This document shows positions 1 to 10,987 of a DNA stretch of 64,000 nucleotides, in pieces; the stretch's first letter is position 1; each line of letters starts with the position of its first letter. A model generated the notes under the pieces. The model searched no databases. It had not been told where the DNA came from and saw only the letters and a program-made list of their open reading frames with translations. The DNA lies in contig CM057453.1 of the NCBI GenBank assembly GCA_016271365.2, positions 502,113,001 to 502,177,000 on the forward strand, given 5' to 3'. This DNA comes from Neoceratodus forsteri (lineage: Eukaryota > Chordata > Ceratodontiformes > Ceratodontidae). The position numbers were made by a program, and so were the translations under genes.

Positions 1-1210
1 TGTCCCATGTCACTTCTCAACTCACCTCTCTTTTCAGGGCTCATGACAATCTGATCCCTCCACAAGTCTTCTGGTTCCCACAAGGGTTGCCTGAGGTACA
101 AAAAATTGCCTCAGGTCTTCAAAACAATAATTATTCATTCTATTTTTAATCCTTTCCCAATGTGTCTTTCCCTTCCTTCAAGCTCAGCAACCCCTCTGTT
201 GTCATTTCCAACCCTGCTGAGGTGGCTGCTGCTTTCAACACACACTTCACAACTTGCACCAGTTCCCTTTTTTTCTCTCCCTTAATTTTTAACCTCACCT
301 CTACCCTCCCCCCTTGACCCATATCTCTTTCTCTCCTGTCACTGCCTATGAGGTTCTGTCTCTCCTGTTCTCTCTCAACCCCTTCAAAGGCAATAGCCTT
401 GATGAGTTGACCCCAAACTACATCATCTCTCTCCCCCCTGCCATTGCTGCACCTCTCTCACTTCTTTTAAATCTTGCTTTTCAACTTTGCTTGGTTTCTC
501 TTTGCTAGAAGCAAGCTAAAGACTTCCCCTCCACAAAGGAGGTGACACCTGCATCACTGGGAACTATCATTCTATTTCTCATCTTCCATCTTTGTCCAAA
601 CTACAAGAAAAACCTGGTTTCTCCCAGCTCTACAACAGTCTCAGCTTCTGTTTTCTCTCTCTCTTCTGGTCTAATTTCCATAAAGTCGACTCTACAGTCT
701 CTTTTCTGTTCCATTTCAATGACTCTATTCCAAAGTATACGAATAACTGTCATCTTTCTGCCACTATTCTTATTGACCTGTCCAAGGCCTTTGACTCTGT
801 AGCCCACCCTTTAATTTTTGATAAGCTAAAGTGCGCTGGGCTGTCAGCCCCTACACCTCACTAGTTTCATTCCTACCTCTCTGGATGTAGCCAGTCAATC
901 CACGTAAGGAAGTCCCTTTTATATTCCTTCCCCATTAACTGGTGTGCCTCAAAACTCTGTCCTGGTGCCTATACTTTTCTCCCTTTTTCTCAACACCTCC
1001 CCTTTGCCTGTGTCTCACAGAATATCCTTATGCATGCTCATAATACAATCTTTTATGTCATTGTAGCCTCCCTTCCCCTGTTGGAGTGGGCATTGTGACC
1101 AGATTTTGTCAGTGTCCACCACTGGTTCAGCACAAACCAGCTCTCACTGAATGCCAAGAAAACTATCACTATGCTATTTGGCATGTACCAACAGTTTAGT
1201 TGGTCTTGTT
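1..1210 (+). pseudogene. L2-like non-LTR retrotransposon (LINE) reverse transcriptase, broken
   Basis: This is a decayed LINE polymerase that once copied its own RNA at a nicked target. The translation in shifting frames shows RT-region landmarks in order. Near 330-500 is a block resembling the RT N-terminus of L2/Rex-type elements (SLNPFKGNSLDELTPNYI). Near 769-840 is motif A (IDLSKAFDSVAHPL). Near 1110-1180 is the thumb-like WFSTNQLSLNAKKT followed by a degraded 'TMLFG'. Several frameshifts and stops interrupt it, and the YADD box is not recognisable. Continuation of the same protein type appears at 3795-4052, so about 2.6 kb of other DNA lies between the parts. The window cuts off the 5' end. 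Assignment to the L2/CR1 group is from family knowledge. The exact clade is uncertain. Confidence 0.75.
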
Positions 1211-2492
1211 TTTTTACCACTTGATGGTACTTCCATTGATGTTGTTCCCTGATGCATGGATACATAGCTACAGACAATACTGTTCGCATTAAACTTAGGG
1301 TGCGTCCAGCTTGCAGACCATTCTTTTTATGTGACTGTAATGAGTTGCCAACCAGTTGGTTTGTTTCATTTCCCCTCAGCTGTAGAATGTGGCTTTCATC
1401 CGAAAGTATGCAGGTAGCTTCTCCATAGCTCAGCAGAAACCAACTAACAACCAGCTGTCAGAGATTAAGAGATTTCCTGTGCAGTGCCTTAACAGCTCAA
1501 ATGTTAGCCAGCTGTTAAGTAAACAACAAGACATGACAGGGAGGTGGCTGTTATGAGATAAACACCCAACCAGGTGTGTAGTGAGGCCCATGGCACTTGT
1601 GCTGAGAGCCTTCACCAACTGGGAGGGTGCTTATCCCATGATAAACACCAACTTGGAATGCCTTATTGCACTCATAAAATGGACCCCTTTCAAAAAATTA
1701 GAATGCAGAAAAAAATATCATAATATAGGACAAAATTAAAAAAAAAATAGAATTTTAATTGTTCAAAAGAAAATAATAGTTCCTATTCAGGTCACTATGT
1801 GGTGCTGCCATGTGTGTTTGAATAAAAGTCATTTATAAAATGAGGAGGAGCAGAAAGTGAGAGTAGTGCATCACTGGGAATTCGGGCAAAGCAGGCAAGA
1901 GGTGACTAGTGCCACGCAATACACAAAAGGCACAAGACTGCACTTCAGAGTAAAAATAACAAAAGCTCACAGAAGCTCACAAAGTAAATACATGATGCCA
2001 TGAGTTTATTATTGGTGCAAGGAGGAAAAACTAGCCCTGGTGCTTCGACCGTACTTGGTCTTCAACAGGGGCATGTACTCCATCTAGCCACCAATCCATT
2101 TATGCAGCTCTTTTAAAGGTATATTGCATTACTAAACATCCCATGTGGTTAAAATGCATATTGTGCATAAAGTCATTTTTTGTAGGGTGGGAAGAAGTGC
2201 AGTGGAAGTGGAATGGTGACAAAAGTGCTAATTGGACTCATCAATAATGCAGAAAAGTCATAAAATGAGCCTGCTAAAGTTAGGTGTTAAATCTAGTGAC
2301 TCTAAACTTCTTTCCTTGGGTCATTTAGACTAAAGCAGATTGTTCTTCCTAAACCAGAAACTCCCATGAAGTGACAGAAACTCTGTGAAACATGTCAGAG
2401 GACAGGATTGGGTTGGTTGTACAGAAAACGTGGATGGGTCAGACATCTGAAACAGTACTGGACAAGGAAAGCCAGGCTTTTATTTTACTACA
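1211..2492. other. Unassigned interspersed DNA splitting the LINE
   Basis: No coding signal is visible. The stretch is AT-rich around 1680-1800 with A-runs. It lies between the RT segments at 1-1210 and 3795-4052 and so belongs to later insertions or to badly decayed LINE sequence. I see no terminal repeats that would delimit an insertion. Confidence 0.4.
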
Positions 2493-2662
2493 CAAATTCA
2501 GGAAATGTTTTGGACTTGACTTTAGTCAGCACTACTGTCCTTATGGGTATATGGCTGGGCTCTGAGCTTGATAAGCTGTTGTGTGACTGAAAGAGAGTGA
2601 GCAGGAGTGAGCACTGTGGAGCCATGTGGCTGTTTGTGCGCAGAGACACTGCATGACTGTGT
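2493..2662 (+). repeat. 170-bp direct repeat, copy 1
   Basis: This segment is closely similar over its whole 170 bp to 3438-3607 in the same orientation. Both begin at CAAATTCAGG and end at GCATGACTGTGT. Sequence upstream of the two copies is unrelated. They flank about 775 bp. They could be solo-LTR-like ends of a small element or a local duplication. Neither copy starts with TG or ends with CA, so I do not call them LTRs. Confidence 0.75.
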
Positions 2663-3437
2663 GGTGCATCACGTCACGCTGACTGACCATGACAGCGGTT
2701 ATCAGTTTGGAATGCAGGTTGTAAAAATGGACAAACAAATAAAACTTACCAAGTGACTGAGCAGGCAGGCCTGCAAGTGGGTGGGTTAGTCAGTGAGAAG
2801 GTGGGAATTGAAAGTTATGACCGACAGGGGTGCAGGGTGGGGTCAGTGAGATGTGGTGTAGGATGAAGTATGGCAACAGTAAGCGAAGAATCAACAACAG
2901 GATCAGAGGGGATATCCTGACCCCGGGTACCCAAAACACGGTTGCCCGACAGGTATTTTACCCCAGCAAGTGGTTCAGGGTTCACCCCCACGCCTCCACA
3001 CCCCCTGCACTTATGCTGACTTTCCACTGGGGTGGCAAATTCATGTCGGACAACCGTAGCCGGGAGCCTGGGGTCAGGATACGGAGCGTCGGGCCGATGC
3101 ATTTCAGCAAACCAAATGGATACTATCAGAGGCCTATTAAATAACATGTTAGACAAGACAAACAAAAAAGTAAGAATTTTTTTTTTTTTTTTTTGCATTT
3201 TTGAATTATGTAACTTTGTTGCTGGGTGGGGACTTTTTAAAACATGTAGTAAGATGTATTTTCAAACTTATAGCAAGGTAGGGTTGTTATGGCCTTTTAC
3301 TTTACAAAGATGGCAGCCAGAATTTCTTTTTTAATTTCTCAGAGGCATGGATATCTAGATGTGCTGCGTTCTGCTTGCTAAAAGGGATCCTGGACAGGAG
3401 GTTGTCACTCCTTAAGCACCTCGGTTTCCAACTCTCT
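2663..3437. other. Interior between 170-bp direct repeats
   Basis: This interval is bracketed by the direct repeats. It contains a C/G-rich segment at 2920-3110 and a T-run at 3179-3194. Short overlapping open frames occur on both strands at 2815-3198, but neither resembles a protein I know. They are probably chance frames in GC-rich repeat DNA. Confidence 0.4.
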
Positions 3438-3607
3438 CAAATTCAGGAAAGGTTTTGGACTTGACTTTAGTCAGCACTACTGTACTTATGGGTATATGGC
3501 TGGGTTCTGAGCTTGATAGGCTGCTGTGTGACTGAGAGAGAGTGAGCATGAGTGAGCACTGTGGAGCCATGTGGCTGTTTGTGCACAGAGTCACTGCATG
3601 ACTGTGT
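3438..3607 (+). repeat. 170-bp direct repeat, copy 2
   Basis: Second copy of the repeat at 2493-2662, same strand and same length, with scattered substitutions only. The equal length and few mismatches suggest a fairly recent duplication or a shared family. Confidence 0.75.
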
Positions 3608-3794
3608 ACAGGAAATTCCCTACATATCTTATAACTGGTTGTGCAATAAGTTTAATGTGAACTGTACAGTAGATGTATAGAAACTGATGGCAGAAAAAGA
3701 CTTATGATCCATCAAGTCTGCCCAGTGATGGCTATGAATTATGTGAAGCCCTGTAGGACTGCCACCTTCCTGGACTAACCCGCCTTCCCCTCTG

Positions 3795-4052
3795 CCACCC
3801 TTTCAGTCATTACATTTCCTTGCTTCAAATACCTTGGTGCTTGGCTTGACAGTCATCTTGCCTCCTTAGTCCACCTTGATGCCACCATCAAGAAACTGCA
3901 CCCTAAGTTAGGAGCCCTCTACAGGAACAAATCCTACTTTCCACTCCTGGTCCAGCATGAGATCATGCTTAAGATAATCATATCGCTGTTTGACTACATG
4001 GATGTGGTCTATGGAGGTGCCCCCAAAACCACCCTTCCAGACTGGACCCTCT
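3795..4052 (+). pseudogene. LINE RT C-terminal segment (continuation of the element at 1-1210)
   Basis: The translation reads FKYLGAWLDSHLASLVHLDA, then a segment with KKLHPKLGALYRNKSYFP, and ends near SLFDYMDVVYGGA. The YLG-WLD and DYxDVVY blocks are typical of the post-catalytic region of L2/CR1-type LINE polymerases. The frame stays open across this stretch. It continues the protein order of the RT at the window start and is cut at about 4052, where a minus-strand LINE 3' tail begins. Confidence 0.7.
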
Positions 4053-4745
4053 TTTATTTTTTTTATTTATTTATTTGAAAAGTTTGGAATTATAAACCTT
4101 TGAGTCAGAGACTCCTTTGCAAAGGCTCCACATCATGGAAGTACAAACAAGATTTTAAAAAAGACAATACAATAAGGCAAACAAAACAGGATACATCAAA
4201 TTGCACAGGGTAACAGTCAACCCAGAGTCAAACATAGTACAGTAGATTCCAGATAATATAAAGCATAGTATACTAAATCAGTCACTTAAGGGATCAGCCC
4301 AAATATAGAGTTACGGTACAACAATTAGAGAAGATATAGTGAGAAGGTAAGAGGAAGGGAAAGCTGATAAGGAGCTGTCAGAAATGTCATTGTTCATTAG
4401 TAGAGGAGGGAGCAAATGATGTGAGTAGTCAGGTTAGGAGCAGTCACAGACACAAGGGGTGAGGAGTAGCTCTCTAAGGTTGGATTTCAAGGGGCCTAGC
4501 TTCAATTCAGAGGAGATATCAACAGGCAGCTCATTCAGCCAGAGTGGTGTCCTGTAGAAGAATGCTCATTGCCCCAAGGATGTCCTGCTGTGAGAGACTA
4601 GTAGGGAGGCTTTGGTGAAGCTTCTAGTGGTCCTAGGTGTAGGGGCGGGCTGAATAAGATTATGTAGTCCAGGAGGGGAAGAGTCCTTTGGCAATCTTCA
4701 TGGCATGTAGACAGGAGTGGTATTTGAGTCTACCATCAAAACTGA
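4053..4745 (-). mobile_element. 5'-truncated L2-like LINE 3' end, copy 1
   Basis: On the minus strand this ends in a (TAAA)n tail, seen on the plus strand as TTTATTTATTTATTTG at about 4061-4077. The minus frame near 4530-4600 reads LFYRTPLWLNELPVDISSEL, typical of a LINE C-terminus (the 'LWNSLP' type). The tail-proximal part, including the phrase around 4098-4135, recurs at 6208-6290 and 30176-30260. These are therefore three 5'-truncated inserts of one LINE family. Confidence 0.65.
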
Positions 4746-6205
4746 GCCAGTTGGTAAGATGATAGAGGTCACAAGTGTTGGTCCACTTCTTTCACCCCTG
4801 CTGCTTTGCTACTTACTCCCCTCACCTCACTCATCACTGTACCCTTTACCAACTTCTCTCTCTCCCCTCTCTCTAAACTTCCCAGCATCTCTGCCATGGT
4901 GCTGCCTTCACTTTTAAATTCTGGTTTGTATCTCTTCCCTATCGCTGTTATAGCCCTGTTGCTGTAAATGTTTCCGCACTTTTTTTTTGTAGTGCTCTTT
5001 TTGTAGCACTACATTGACATGGTACCCCTGAAGACACCGGAGCACTCACGAGTTGGATTCCACACCTAGAGATACTGCAGGGATGATGACTCCTTGGATC
5101 AAAGGTACCTTAGTGAAGAAATCCCAAACAAACCATGAATAAAACTAACATGGCACTTACTTCCCATAAGGAAAGAAGAGATGCAGCCTGGGAAAGAGAT
5201 GCTAGTACAGAAAACAAAGGAGCACCATCCAGCTCCAGCTCCTGCTCTCAGCGGAATAATTGACAAATATTGGAATTATTATTAGGACTTTCAGCATGGA
5301 GGAGAGGGGGGAAAACCTTGTGGACAAAGCCTCTGGGGCTCCAAGGCCTTAGGGTATACAAGGTGCCCCACCAGTTATTACAGTAGATGCTTCAGTAAAT
5401 ACAGTACACCTTCCAGTGACTAGTCCATAGCATATGGCACCTTAATGTTTGGCCTCCATAATGCACATGCTGCAGCACGTGACTGCATGACCATTAATTA
5501 AGACTTAGCAACTTTAGGTGGAGAACTTTCCAATGACTAAGGATCAGTGGGTGACTGCTCAGCAATTGTCCCTAGGAATTGCCATGCTGCAACACGTGAC
5601 CAATGACAAGTGCCTACACAGGCTAAGGATTACTTATTATGTCTGAAAAAGGATATCAGATACACTGCTCCATTTATAGGAATGGCATGTCTCTTGTTCC
5701 TTCTAAAAGACTTCTGCATATCGGAAGGTGTTGCAGGGCCAACCGTACAACCAAAGGAATCCCTATATGAAAAGGCTCCACCTCTGTTGAGATGCTAGGA
5801 GGCCAAAGCCCGGTGCTGTAGGAAAAACAGAATTGCTGAGCAAACCAGTGGAGAAGTAGGACTTGCCTAAAGCCTCGCTGCCCAGTTACTCTCCTCTGAG
5901 GCAAGGCTCATAGGTGGAATGTTGGAGCCAAGCCCTTGAGGGGCAAAGTCAGATAGGACAACACTGGAGACAAGCCTTTGAGGGGCATGACATAAGTAGA
6001 TGAGCCCTTGAGAAGTGAGGGAGAGAGCTAGGATGAATGGTCATAGATAGGAGATAGGATATGATGCTGCAGTAGTACACACGATAGGGCAAAATCTAAG
6101 TAGGTAGTAGGATTAGGAGAGTGAAGCCTAGAATGGTTGCATGCAAAAAGTGTTGAGCCACGACGAGAGGATCTAGATGACCACCTGAGCAGGCTGGTGG
6201 GCATA
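4746..6205. other. Unassigned repeat-like DNA
   Basis: No gene is supported. There is a pyrimidine-rich run at 4790-4920 and a T-run at 4981-4990. A few short open frames are not credible proteins. I recognise no terminal repeats. Confidence 0.35.
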
Positions 6206-7010
6206 GTATTTATTCATTCATTCATTCATTCTCGGATTACAAGTACCTTTGAGCCAGGGGCTCATTTACAGAGGTTCCACATCAGGAAAGGTATTACAAA
6301 CATATAAATTGTGGTAACAAGTACAACGAGCGGTATTAAGTCAGAGTAGTTAGAGATGACACTATAGGAAATATAGCCAATATGGGAGAAAATTAAGCCA
6401 AACATGTTCGAAAAAACAGTTCCTGTGTCAGTGCATTAACAGATTAACTCAAACATTGATTACACAAATGCATTTGCAGATATCAGAGTCGATACCCATG
6501 GCCAGGATACAGTGGCTGTAGGGGGAAAGAGATGCAGCAAGTGGTGGGACTAGGGTGAGGAGCCATGAGATAGGACAGGTAAGGGGGGGGGTTAAGTAGA
6601 GTGCAGTAGGGACAGAAGAGGAGACAGGGAGAAAATCCCTTGCTCAGGGTTTGATGTGAGTATTGGGGGGCAAGAATAGGGAGGGTGATGAGGGGCAGGG
6701 GAGGTGGTGCCAGGTTAAAGCTGCCAACAAGGAGGGGCAAAAGACTGAAGTAAGAGAGGGTGGGTTGAGAGTATAGGGGGAGAGGTGAGGGTGGTCTTTA
6801 GTTAGAGAATAGTATAGCAAGAGGTATGGAGTGCTAGTGAAAAACTACGCACGAGTAAAGGTTGGATTTATAGTGTGATAGGTGAGATTAGAGTCCACAA
6901 TCACACTTACAGTGCAATGCTAGGGAGGCTCGAAGTTTTGATCTGAAAGGGCCAAGTTTTAATTCAGTTCATCACTGAGTAAGTTAATCCAGAGGGGCGT
7001 TAGTAGTAAG
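6206..7010 (-). mobile_element. 5'-truncated L2-like LINE 3' end, copy 2
   Basis: The plus strand starts with ATTCATTCATTCATTC at about 6212-6230, the complement of a (TGAA)n 3' tail as seen in L2-group LINEs. It is followed by a segment similar to the other copies (CTTTGAGCCAGGGGCTC against CTTTGAGCCATAGGCTC at about 30220). Further in, near 6940-6980, similarity to copy 1 (AAGGGGCCTAG against AAAGGGCCAAG) persists weakly. The upstream limit of this insert is uncertain. Confidence 0.55.
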
Positions 7011-8054
7011 GATGAAGCAGCAGGCTGTGGGCCTTATCCAGTCATAAGGGCCAAAATCACAAAAAGGGGAGCATGGCCACAGCAGTTTAGGTCAGCTAGG
7101 GCTGCAGGCAAGTCCAGCAAGGTAACAGATACAGGGCAGGAGGGACAGAAGAGAGAAACCATGGGAGGCTTAGCCATTCTGGAGACAAGCAGCAGCAGAT
7201 GGCAGGAGCACAGCACAGTAAGGCAAAACAAGCTTGGGCTAAGAGGATGTAGAAAGGGAGTCGCATATGGAAGCCTAGTAGGAAGACCAGCAGAGGAAGA
7301 TAGCAGGAAACAGAGTAGCCCACATGGGGTGCAGCAGCGGAAAGAATGCCAAAGGCAGAAGACAAATACATAGAGTGAGGAAAATGGCTCCCCTTCCATG
7401 CAGACCACCAAAGCTGGAAGCTGTAAGGGGGGCAGCAGAAGCAACACACGAGTCAGGACAAGCCAGGAAGCCAACCTGGAGAAGGACAATAAAGCAGACA
7501 GGAGGAAGAAAAGCTATGCAAGGGGCTGGAAACCAGTGGAAGGCAGATCAGAGCAGAGGATGTACACTGAGCAGTAGGAGGAAGGCACAGCAGTGTAGTA
7601 ACGGAGCCGTAAACCCAGCAGGACTGACAGGGGCTAGAGGAGCTGTTAGTCAGTGGCAGCTTCAAACAGAGAGTGGGACCATCCCAATAAGGAAGGCGTT
7701 ATAACTGCTGCACTGACAGCAAAGAACAAGTGTCCTAAGTGTACTTGGGCATGTACTGTTTAAGTACTGATCATGGGGAGGGAAGAGCCATAGCAGCCCT
7801 ATCAAATCCTGGGCACAGGTCTGTCTATATCACCTCAGCTCCAGCCCTTGAAAGTAAATTAGCCAAATTATAAATGCCCTTTGCCATGTCAACATGAATA
7901 CTTGAGAGACGTTTATATACATCCCTTCAGTATTTTAAAGTAGAATTGTCGTCTGTTAACAGAAGGTACACCTGACAGACAGTGAGCTGTGAGGGTATCA
8001 GATGAAAGACCATTATTTGATAATAATAATTGGGTAGTTTTTTCACTCATACAA
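7011..8054. other. Purine-rich unassigned DNA
   Basis: From 7040 to 7700 the plus strand is rich in purines with CAG/GGA phrases. This opens long frames on both strands, for example 151 codons on the minus strand. The residue composition (Leu/Cys/Pro-rich or Gln/Arg-rich) follows the base bias, so I do not call genes. From 7700 to 8054 I see nothing. Confidence 0.4.
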
Positions 8055-8116
8055 AAACCCGGTGATAGTTCTCCATTATAACCAGTTGGTTATAATGGTA
8101 AACATGCACCGGGTTT
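8055..8116. repeat. Palindrome with perfect 12-bp core arms
   Basis: CCATTATAACCA (8073-8084) and TGGTTATAATGG (8087-8098) are perfect inverted arms around a 2-base loop. Outer arms AAACCCGGTG (8055-8064) and CACCGGGTTT (8107-8116) match perfectly. It looks like the middle of a palindromic MITE. Confidence 0.85.
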
Positions 8117-8360
8117 CCCTCACTGCATGCGTGCACGCTCTGCCTCACTTGAGCACACAGTACTTCAACTGGCGCATCAGCACCTCCTAAAATCACAATT
8201 TCCCAAAGCCTGTGATTGACACAGGATTTAACCTGGGGTGCATGGTTCACTTCGGGCATGTGTCTCCTAGTTCACGATAAAAACAAAAGAAATAGTTAAA
8301 GTACAAACCATGCTTCAACCTATATGTGCTATTGAACAGTCGCACCATCTACTGTCCACA

Positions 8361-8430
8361 CTGTTTTATATAAATGCTGCGTAGTGTTTTCAAGGTGAGA
8401 AAACATTACCCAGCATTTATGTAAAACAAA
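8361..8430. repeat. Imperfect palindrome, ~30-bp arms
   Basis: The left arm (TGTTTTATATAAATGCTG, then GTAGTGTTTTC) pairs with the right arm (GAAAACATTAC, then CAGCATTTATGTAAAACA) with a few mismatches. It directly abuts the next palindrome at 8435. Confidence 0.8.
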
Positions 8431-8434
8431 CCAT

Positions 8435-8575
8435 GGGGAGGAGTGTAAAACTCGAATTTTACCCACACCCTCAATGTGGGATGCTTTTATAAACTCCTCA
8501 ATCTTTCACTCTCGGGGTTTATGTGGCATCGCACACCTTAGGTGTCTGTAAAATTCAGGTTACACACACCTCCCC
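8435..8575. mobile_element. Palindromic MITE-like element
   Basis: Arms of about 60 bp converge. The left begins GGGGAGGAGTGT and contains GAATTTTAC and GATGC. The right ends ACACACCTCCCC and contains GTAAAATTC and GCATC in complementary order. The element lacks coding capacity. I see no clear target duplication. Confidence 0.65.
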
Positions 8576-9064
8576 TGTATTGTTCTATGTAATACACCAG
8601 GACCTTCAAAAAAATATTGATTTGATAGGTCACTTACACCATCTTCAGGAAGGATGCGGTACCATTGTTGGATAATTGGATAAGAGGGGAGTCAGAGTTT
8701 GTTTTTCGAAGGAATCAATGCTCTTCCAGTACTTTTTCAGATTCAAATATTGTGCCAAATATTTTCCAATATTCTGGCAAAAATAACTGAAAAAAAATAT
8801 ATACCCCTCCCCGGGTGGTCAGGGATAGTCCCATGGCAACTCTATTCCCCAACCCCAGTCATTTCCAGCCCTCTCCCTCCTCCCAGCCCCATAATCCCAT
8901 AGACTGGTTTAAAAAAAATCCAGGGCTCCTGTGAATGTAAAAGAAGCCCACAGTACCTTTTAAAACAAATCTCATCCCTAGCTCCCCCGGCCCCAAGATA
9001 TTATTCCTTAACTGTGCCTCACCTCACTGACCACAGATCCATGATTTGGGGTCCCCCCCATCCA
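8576..9064. other. Unassigned spacer
   Basis: Pyrimidine-rich at 8840-8900. No gene, tRNA or terminal repeat is recognisable. Confidence 0.35.
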
Positions 9065-9290
9065 CAGTGCATCTTTCCCAATAGCCTATACAGTCATCTG
9101 ACTGTATAAACATGCAGTGTGTGCACCCAGGAGGTAGGGGCAAGTGGCCCACTTTAGTGATGATAGTAAACAAACTGGTCAGCAGTCTACCTTGTGTCAT
9201 CAGTGATGCAGACTGCTCTCCCTGCCTCTCGGGTGCATCGTGCTTGTACAGTCAGATGACTGTCTTAGGTTACTGAGGAAGGCACTGTAG
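9065..9290. mobile_element. Long imperfect palindrome (fold-back MITE)
   Basis: Arms of roughly 100 bp. The left carries CAGTGC (9065), CAGTCATCTGACTGTA (9091 on) and GTGCACCCAGGAGG. The right carries the complements in reverse order: CTCTCGGGTGCA, TACAGTCAGATGACTG and GCACTG (to about 9288). Weaker pairing may extend outward to about 9020 and 9340. Confidence 0.75.
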
Positions 9291-9419
9291 ATTAGAGTAG
9301 GGGAACTGACTGAACTAGATGAGATTTGAACTACCACTGCACCCCCAGTCACAGATCAAGGGGTCACACCTAACTCTTCATAAATTTCACTTTGGGGCCA
9401 TCCAACCAGTTTCCCAAGA

Positions 9420-10060
9420 AAAGCAGTACAGAGGTGAATGTGAATTGTGTGAGCCAGTTGTTGCTGTCCATGCTCTGGCTATGGGACATTAGTATGACTG
9501 AGGTACTTGTATGGGAGACTGTTCCCTCTTTGGGGTCCCCAAAAAGATGAAAGTAGGCAAATAGATGGATAACAGTACATAGAAAGGTTCATTTCTTACA
9601 AGTAAGAGTACATCTTTAAGAGTATCTCCATAGAGCATGAGGTCCTGACTCCAATGGTTTACAGTCCAATGTATAATGGCTGTATGGAGATGTCTTCAGG
9701 AAAATGACCTCTTAAGTGAGGGGCAGGCCCCGTGTGGGACTGTTTCAAGTGCAGGCCCTTCAACCTGTGCCAGGGCAACACTTACTACTGCAGTACTACC
9801 TAAGACAGTCAGGGTGGTCAAGTCCAAAGAGCAGCGCAACAAGGGTTTTCGGAAGTCAAAAGACAAACTGTGTTGATAAATTTGCCAGGCCCCCCTTTCA
9901 GGGTCCTGTTTGATAGAAATGAGCTGTGTGCTGTACCTGTCCTCTCTCCAAGAAGGAAGTAGTAAGAATTAACCAGAACCTGCTTGACTTCACCTTGTGT
10001 ATGGACAATACTTTTATTTAAAGAAAGACTGTGCTGATGCCCTACATCTCCCCAGATCTA
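9420..10060 (+). repeat. Dispersed repeat family R3, copy 1
   Basis: The segment 9425-9570 matches 56915-57060 (shared AGCAGTACAGAGGTGAATGT). The segment 9690-10060 matches 63485-63850 (shared TTGTGTTGATAAATTTGCC and AAAGAAAGACT). The three places therefore carry pieces of one long interspersed family. No ORF is shared among copies, so this is noncoding or decayed. Confidence 0.7.
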
Positions 10061-10435
10061 CAAAATGATCCAAAACCTTGCAGGGATGAAATTGTGTGGG
10101 ACTATGCTGGAAAAGGGCACAGAAGCAGAGTAGAGGAATCTGGCCATGTTGCTCATCAAACATTTCTTGATGCCATTATATATGGCAGTGCATGTGAGGA
10201 ATTCAGGAAGGGGGTGTACATGCCCAAGACATTTGCATCTGTGCCCTCCAGTTTGTCCTTATGAGAAAGTATGGGGCAAGGTCCATGAACAGTGGCATCT
10301 CCAGGGTATAAAAAAGGTCCTTCAAGGAGTGTGCATCCTGTGAGGGTGAAAAAGAAAATGAATGTCTGAGTCCAGCAGCAGGAAACCCCTGGCACAGCCT
10401 TTAAAGAACAAAAAAAAGTCTAGTAAAATCCTTTT
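10061..10435. other. Spacer before DIRS element 1
   Basis: No coding feature that I can support. It ends in an A-rich stretch (10407-10420) immediately before the DIRS left terminus. Confidence 0.35.
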
Positions 10436-10590
10436 CAAACAACATGAAGTCTTGCTATATTATAGACCTTAGCAGTTTGATCCAGCTCTAGAACTGCCCC
10501 GGAGTGAAATGGTTAAAACCATTCCAAAATAGAATTTTGGCACGAGCAGCTCTATCTGTGTCATTTCAAACTTGAACTGTCAGATTCTTT
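10436..10590 (+). repeat. DIRS 1 left inverted terminal repeat
   Basis: The core 10451-10585 is the reverse complement of 15826-15960 with only a few differences, for example around the GGCACGAG/GGCATGAGAG position. In DIRS elements this terminus carries the promoter. Confidence 0.93.
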
Positions 10591-10987
10591 ACTCCGCCTC
10601 AGTGAACAGTCGCCCGGAGATTTCTCCTTCTGCTCGGTTCATTTCTTTACTTAAAAGTGTTTTTCGGTTGGATTTAACCGAGATAGTTTTATTTTAACCG
10701 CAAAACCGCTCAGTTCAAGCTCTATCTGTGGTAACCGTAAGTAAATGAAGGTTTTGTCTGTGTGGAACTTGTAAGTTATCGGTTCGGTTTTGAACCGATC
10801 AGTGGCTTTAAAACTCATTTAAAACTAAAAGTTACTATTTTAGAGTGCGGTTCCCGGTTCTTATCGGTTCTAAAAAAAACGGATTTATTACGGTTTTTTC
10901 CAATACCCGTGACACGGTTAGGAACCGATAAGGGTGTCTTGCCTGGCACTGCCGTTAAAAGGGCAAGTTTTTGGTTAGGCTGGCATT
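10591..10987 (+). promoter_or_regulatory. DIRS 1 leader with clustered CGGTT/AACCG motifs
   Basis: Between the left terminal repeat and the gag start, more than a dozen CGGTT or AACCG pentamers occur in both orientations, densest at 10770-10930 (for example ATCGGTTCGGTTTTGAACCGAT). The cluster is visible directly. A role as a protein-binding or packaging region is inference. Confidence 0.5.

Noticed and set aside
2493..3607. LTR retrotransposon with 170-bp LTRs
   Set aside because: The repeats lack TG/CA termini. No primer site, polypurine tract or gag/pol fragment lies between them.
7034..7704. Long overlapping ORFs on both strands (up to 151 codons)
   Set aside because: Purine/pyrimidine strand bias opens frames on both strands at once. 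Composition is Leu/Cys- or Gln/Arg-biased and no domain is recognisable.
9676..10343. Small exon-like ORFs
   Set aside because: They lie in dispersed repeat R3, and the reading frames are not conserved in the copy at 63.5 kb.
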